Assembly (NCBI GenBank): GCA_944320405.1
Contig: CALUHI010000010.1
Coordinates: 62,001-126,000 of the forward strand
Direction: 5' to 3'
DNA length: 64,000 bases
Source: an uncultured Eggerthellaceae bacterium
Lineage (GTDB): Bacteria; Actinomycetota; Coriobacteriia; Coriobacteriales; Eggerthellaceae
Of the stretch, positions 61,553-64,000 are shown in pieces; within the stretch, counting starts at the first letter, position 1, and each line of letters opens with the position of its first letter. Made by a program: the position numbers and the translations under genes. The notes below the pieces were generated by a model, which ran no database searches, had not been told where the DNA came from, and worked only from the letters and a program-made list of their open reading frames with translations.

Positions 61553-62077
61553 ATGGACGCTACCATTACTGCAGCATTCGTGATCGCTGTCATTCTTGCC
61601 ATTATTGCGCTCATATTCACCGCGCAATTTGCGCGCGGCGAATGGCTGCTGTTCGTGGTTGGTCGCGACGTGTTTACCGATGACGAGACCAAACTCGAAG
61701 GGTTCCGCAAAACCGGGAAGAGGATGGCTCTCATTACGGCCGCTTTCGCCCTGCTTATGATCACGATCATTTGGTACAAGGGCGCAGAGATCGCTGGAAA
61801 CGGCATGCTTCAAACTGCTGGTCTTTATGCGAACAACATCATGTTCCTGTTGTTCATCGTGGCGCTTATCGCGTTCTACGCCATGCAGCGCATCGACAAG
61901 AACAAGGAAGCCAAGCTCGCGAAGGTTGACCGTTCTGACGTGTCGGGCGAATCGGCTCGCATGGCGCGCAGAATGCAGAAAGCGCGCGTTGACTCCTTCC
62001 CCACCGCAACGCTTATCTTTTTGATCGTTGTTGCCGTAGCCGCATTCGGCATGGGAATGCTGTTCGGAAACCTTTAA
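61553..62077 (+). CDS. Membrane protein of unknown function
   Basis: The 174-residue protein has four predicted transmembrane segments (about 5-25, 57-77, 90-110, 148-170) and a basic cytosolic loop (RIDKNKEAKLAKVDRSDV and ARRMQKARV) between the last two. AAGGAGAACTACTTC lies before the ATG. It follows menA by 31 bases and may be co-transcribed. I recognise no family. Its stop lies 2 bases from the end of the convergent gluQ. Confidence 0.65.
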   Translation: MDATITAAFVIAVILAIIALIFTAQFARGEWLLFVVGRDVFTDDETKLEGFRKTGKRMALITAAFALLMITIIWYKGAEIAGNGMLQTAGLYANNIMFLLFIVALIAFYAMQRIDKNKEAKLAKVDRSDVSGESARMARRMQKARVDSFPTATLIFLIVVAVAAFGMGMLFGNL

Positions 62078-62079
62078 TT

Positions 62080-63033
62080 TCAGCGCCACTGGATCTGCAC
62101 GTTGTCGCCGAAAAGCGTAGGAAGATCAGCGCAGTCAAACGTAGAAAGAAGCTGTTCGGGTGTGCAGGGTTCATCATTTGGCTGAAGCCCTGCAATCCAT
62201 GCGATATGCCCGATGATCCCCTCAGGCGTCTTGAAGCGCTCCAGAAGGGCATCAAGAGACGCATCGTGGTCGCGTTTCGAAAGCCTTCGATCCTTTTCCG
62301 CTACCAACAGCGGGACGTGGGCATATTCGGGATGCGGCAGGTCGAGCGCTTCCTGCAGGAAAAGCTGCTGCGGCGTCGAACACAGCAGGTCAACACCGCG
62401 CACGACGCTGTTGACGCCTTGTGCGGCATCGTCGACCACCACGGCAAGCTGATAGGCGAACGCACCATCCGAACGTCGAACCAAGAAGTCGCCGCATTCT
62501 TCATCCAAACGCTGCGCGTAATGTCCCTGTACAAGGTCTTCTATTTCAAACGTCTTCGACGGAACGATAACGCGAACAGCAGGATCTTTCTCTAAACATT
62601 TGGCTATTACCTGGTCAGGGGCAAGATTCCTGCAAGTTCCCGCGTACACGAGCTTCTCTCCCCGGTGCGGTGCCGAAGCAGCATGCAAGTCGGCGCGCGA
62701 GCAGAAGCACGGGTACAGCAGCCCCTGAGACTCCAAGCGATCAAATGCCTCCTGATAAGCTTCGTCTCTGGTGCTTTGGAAATACGGCCCTTTATCCCAG
62801 GTCAGCCCAAGTGATTCGAAATCGCGCTGAACGTCATCGATGAAGTGCTGTTTGGAACGCTGACGATCAAGGTCTTCGATGCGCAAGACGATGGAACCGT
62901 CTTGTGATTTGCTGATGAGCCACGCCATGAGCGCAGCAAAGATGTTGCCGGCGTGCATGCGACCCGTGGGAGAAGGTGCGAACCTCCCCACCACAGGCCG
63001 TATGGCAGCGTTATTTCCTTCGGTCTTCGACAT
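62080..63033 (-). CDS. gluQ: Glutamyl-Q tRNA(Asp) synthetase
   Basis: Paralogue of glutamyl-tRNA synthetase that glutamylates queuosine-34 of tRNA(Asp). The 317-residue protein has only the catalytic half: GRFAPSPTGRMHAGN with the HIGH-like motif at 26-29, ColRIEDLD-type RIEDLDRQR, a zinc-like CFCSRADLH...GTC segment and the KMSKS-like RLSKRD; it lacks the anticodon-binding domain. The start at 63033 overlaps the end of the upstream CoA-ligase gene by 23 bases. Confidence 0.9.
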   Translation of the reverse strand: MSKTEGNNAAIRPVVGRFAPSPTGRMHAGNIFAALMAWLISKSQDGSIVLRIEDLDRQRSKQHFIDDVQRDFESLGLTWDKGPYFQSTRDEAYQEAFDRLESQGLLYPCFCSRADLHAASAPHRGEKLVYAGTCRNLAPDQVIAKCLEKDPAVRVIVPSKTFEIEDLVQGHYAQRLDEECGDFLVRRSDGAFAYQLAVVVDDAAQGVNSVVRGVDLLCSTPQQLFLQEALDLPHPEYAHVPLLVAEKDRRLSKRDHDASLDALLERFKTPEGIIGHIAWIAGLQPNDEPCTPEQLLSTFDCADLPTLFGDNVQIQWR

Positions 63034-64000
63034 GCTTCGCTTTGCCCGTGGTGCGTTCAATGCCGCCCGGCTCGATGAGCTGAACGCGGACACCAACCAG
63101 AAGGACGCTCTTGAGCTTCTCGGCAACAAGGGCGCGGAAGCGATCCATTTCCTCAAACGAGTCTGAGAAGGTTTCCGGCTTGATTTCGGTTTGAACCGTC
63201 ATGCGGTCAAGGCCGTCAACTTCCTCAACAATGATGCGGTAATGCGGCGTAACGCCCTCGATGCTGGTAAGAACGTCTTCAACCTGGCTGGGGAACACAT
63301 TCGTGCCTCTGATGATAAGCATGTCGTCACTGCGGGAGCGCACTTTCTGCATGCGCGCATGCGTACGTCCACATGCACATTTGTCGGTAACGACGCGCGT
63401 GAGGTCGTGCGTGCGATAGCGAAGCACGGGAATAGCCTGTTTGTCGAGAGGCGTGAGCACAAGTTCGCCCATCTCGCCCTCGGGAACGGGCACGCCGGTC
63501 TCCGGATCGACGACCTCCCAAAGGAAATGATCCTCGGCGATATGCTGCATGTCGCGGTTTGCCAAGCACTCTCCCGACACGCCCGGTCCCATGACTTCGG
63601 TCAGGCCGTAGTTGTCGGTGCACACGATGTGCATGCGGCTCTCAATCTCCTGCTTCAGACCCGGCGGGCAAGGTTCGCCGCCAAACAGGCCTACGCGCAA
63701 CGTGGAGGTAGCCCAGTCGTATCCCATGCGCTCTCCCACCTCGCAGATATGAAGAGCGTAAGTAGGCGTGGCAACCAAGACGGTAGTGCCATAATCCTGG
63801 ATCATTTGGATCTGGCGCTCGGTATTGCCAGATCCAGCAGGAATCATCATGCATCCAAGCTTCTGCAGGCCGTAGTGCAAGCCAAAACCGCCAGTGAACA
63901 TGCCGTAACCGAACGCCATCTGCACGCGGTCGGAGGGCACGACACCTGCCATCTGGGACAGACGCGCGATGCAGTCACTCCAAACGTCCATGTCGTGATC
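63011..64000 (-). CDS. Phenylacetate-CoA ligase family protein, N-terminus outside window
   Basis: The frame is open to the last base of the window, so the N-terminal part is missing. The visible 329 codons match the PaaK family: FGYGMFTGGFGLHYG, AGSGNTERQIQMI, FGGEPCPP, YGLTEVMGPGVSGEC, RYRTHDLTRV and the C-terminal AMP-binding subdomain. It activates aryl acids with ATP and CoA in known members; in anaerobes it may handle indoleacetate or phenylacetate, and the true substrate is not shown. The ATG at 63991 is internal. It overlaps gluQ by 23 bases. Confidence 0.88.
   Translation of the reverse strand, partial: DHDMDVWSDCIARLSQMAGVVPSDRVQMAFGYGMFTGGFGLHYGLQKLGCMMIPAGSGNTERQIQMIQDYGTTVLVATPTYALHICEVGERMGYDWATSTLRVGLFGGEPCPPGLKQEIESRMHIVCTDNYGLTEVMGPGVSGECLANRDMQHIAEDHFLWEVVDPETGVPVPEGEMGELVLTPLDKQAIPVLRYRTHDLTRVVTDKCACGRTHARMQKVRSRSDDMLIIRGTNVFPSQVEDVLTSIEGVTPHYRIIVEEVDGLDRMTVQTEIKPETFSDSFEEMDRFRALVAEKLKSVLLVGVRVQLIEPGGIERTTGKAKHVEDRRK

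Overview
The window looks like a chromosomal, housekeeping segment from an anaerobic member of the Coriobacteriia (Actinomycetota), most likely Eggerthellaceae (Slackia/Eggerthella-like). Grounds: fairly high GC, an actinobacterial mIHF gene beside gmk and rpoZ, lexA/small membrane protein/nrdR in the order used by actinobacteria, SpoVS with RNase Y and RNase J in what appears to be a non-sporulating gene set, and menaquinone-type MenA. The species call is inference. I see no rRNA, tRNA, CRISPR array, prophage or intact insertion sequence.

Layout. 1-565: 3' end of a PD-(D/E)XK/DUF559-like gene. 1038-11152: PyrR-attenuated pyrimidine operon pyrR-pyrB-pyrC-carA-carB-pyrK-pyrD-pyrF, lacking pyrE. 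11319-12480: mihF, gmk, rpoZ. 12485-12626: a palindromic intergenic element, then thiI. 14084-18108: comEA-comEC-holA, convergent with rpsT. 19076-23290: lepA with a short leader ORF, a small membrane protein, dus, hemW, then a 29-bp perfect hairpin. 23404-30863: CIRCE-hrcA-dnaJ-rsmE-mtaB and phoH-ybeY-dgkA-era. 31011-36191: a zinc-ribbon/PASTA membrane protein, recO, rpsO, pnp. 36246-43719: dapB, dapA, RNase J, ftsK, a RodZ-like gene. 43796-48714: yajQ, rimO, a pgsA-cinA fusion, SOS-controlled recA, recX. 48990-55822: RNase Y, a GHKL ATPase, spoVS, miaB, miaA, hflX. 55819-57948: lexA, a divergent SOS small membrane protein, nrdR, dut. 57968-59332: a MerR regulator and a low-molecular-weight tyrosine phosphatase sharing one palindromic operator. 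59503-64000: a lipoprotein, a hot-dog thioesterase divergent from menA, a membrane protein, gluQ and a truncated phenylacetate-CoA ligase.

How the genes work together. The first block makes UMP from bicarbonate, glutamine and aspartate, with PyrR sensing UMP. RNA metabolism is dense (RNase J, RNase Y, PNPase, YbeY, Era, RsmE, ThiI, Dus, MiaA/MiaB, MtaB, RimO). An SOS circuit (LexA, RecA, the lexA-divergent membrane protein) is visible through shared operator sequences.

The most interesting signals are the 109-residue SOS-controlled membrane protein with no recognisable division-inhibitor domain, the PgsA-CinA fusion, the MerR/phosphatase regulon with four near-identical palindromes, a ribosomal protein S20 with an approximately 80-residue Ala/Lys/Glu tail, a GHKL ATPase between rny and spoVS, and several genes whose only visible promoter element ends 6-8 nt before the start codon, suggesting leaderless mRNAs.
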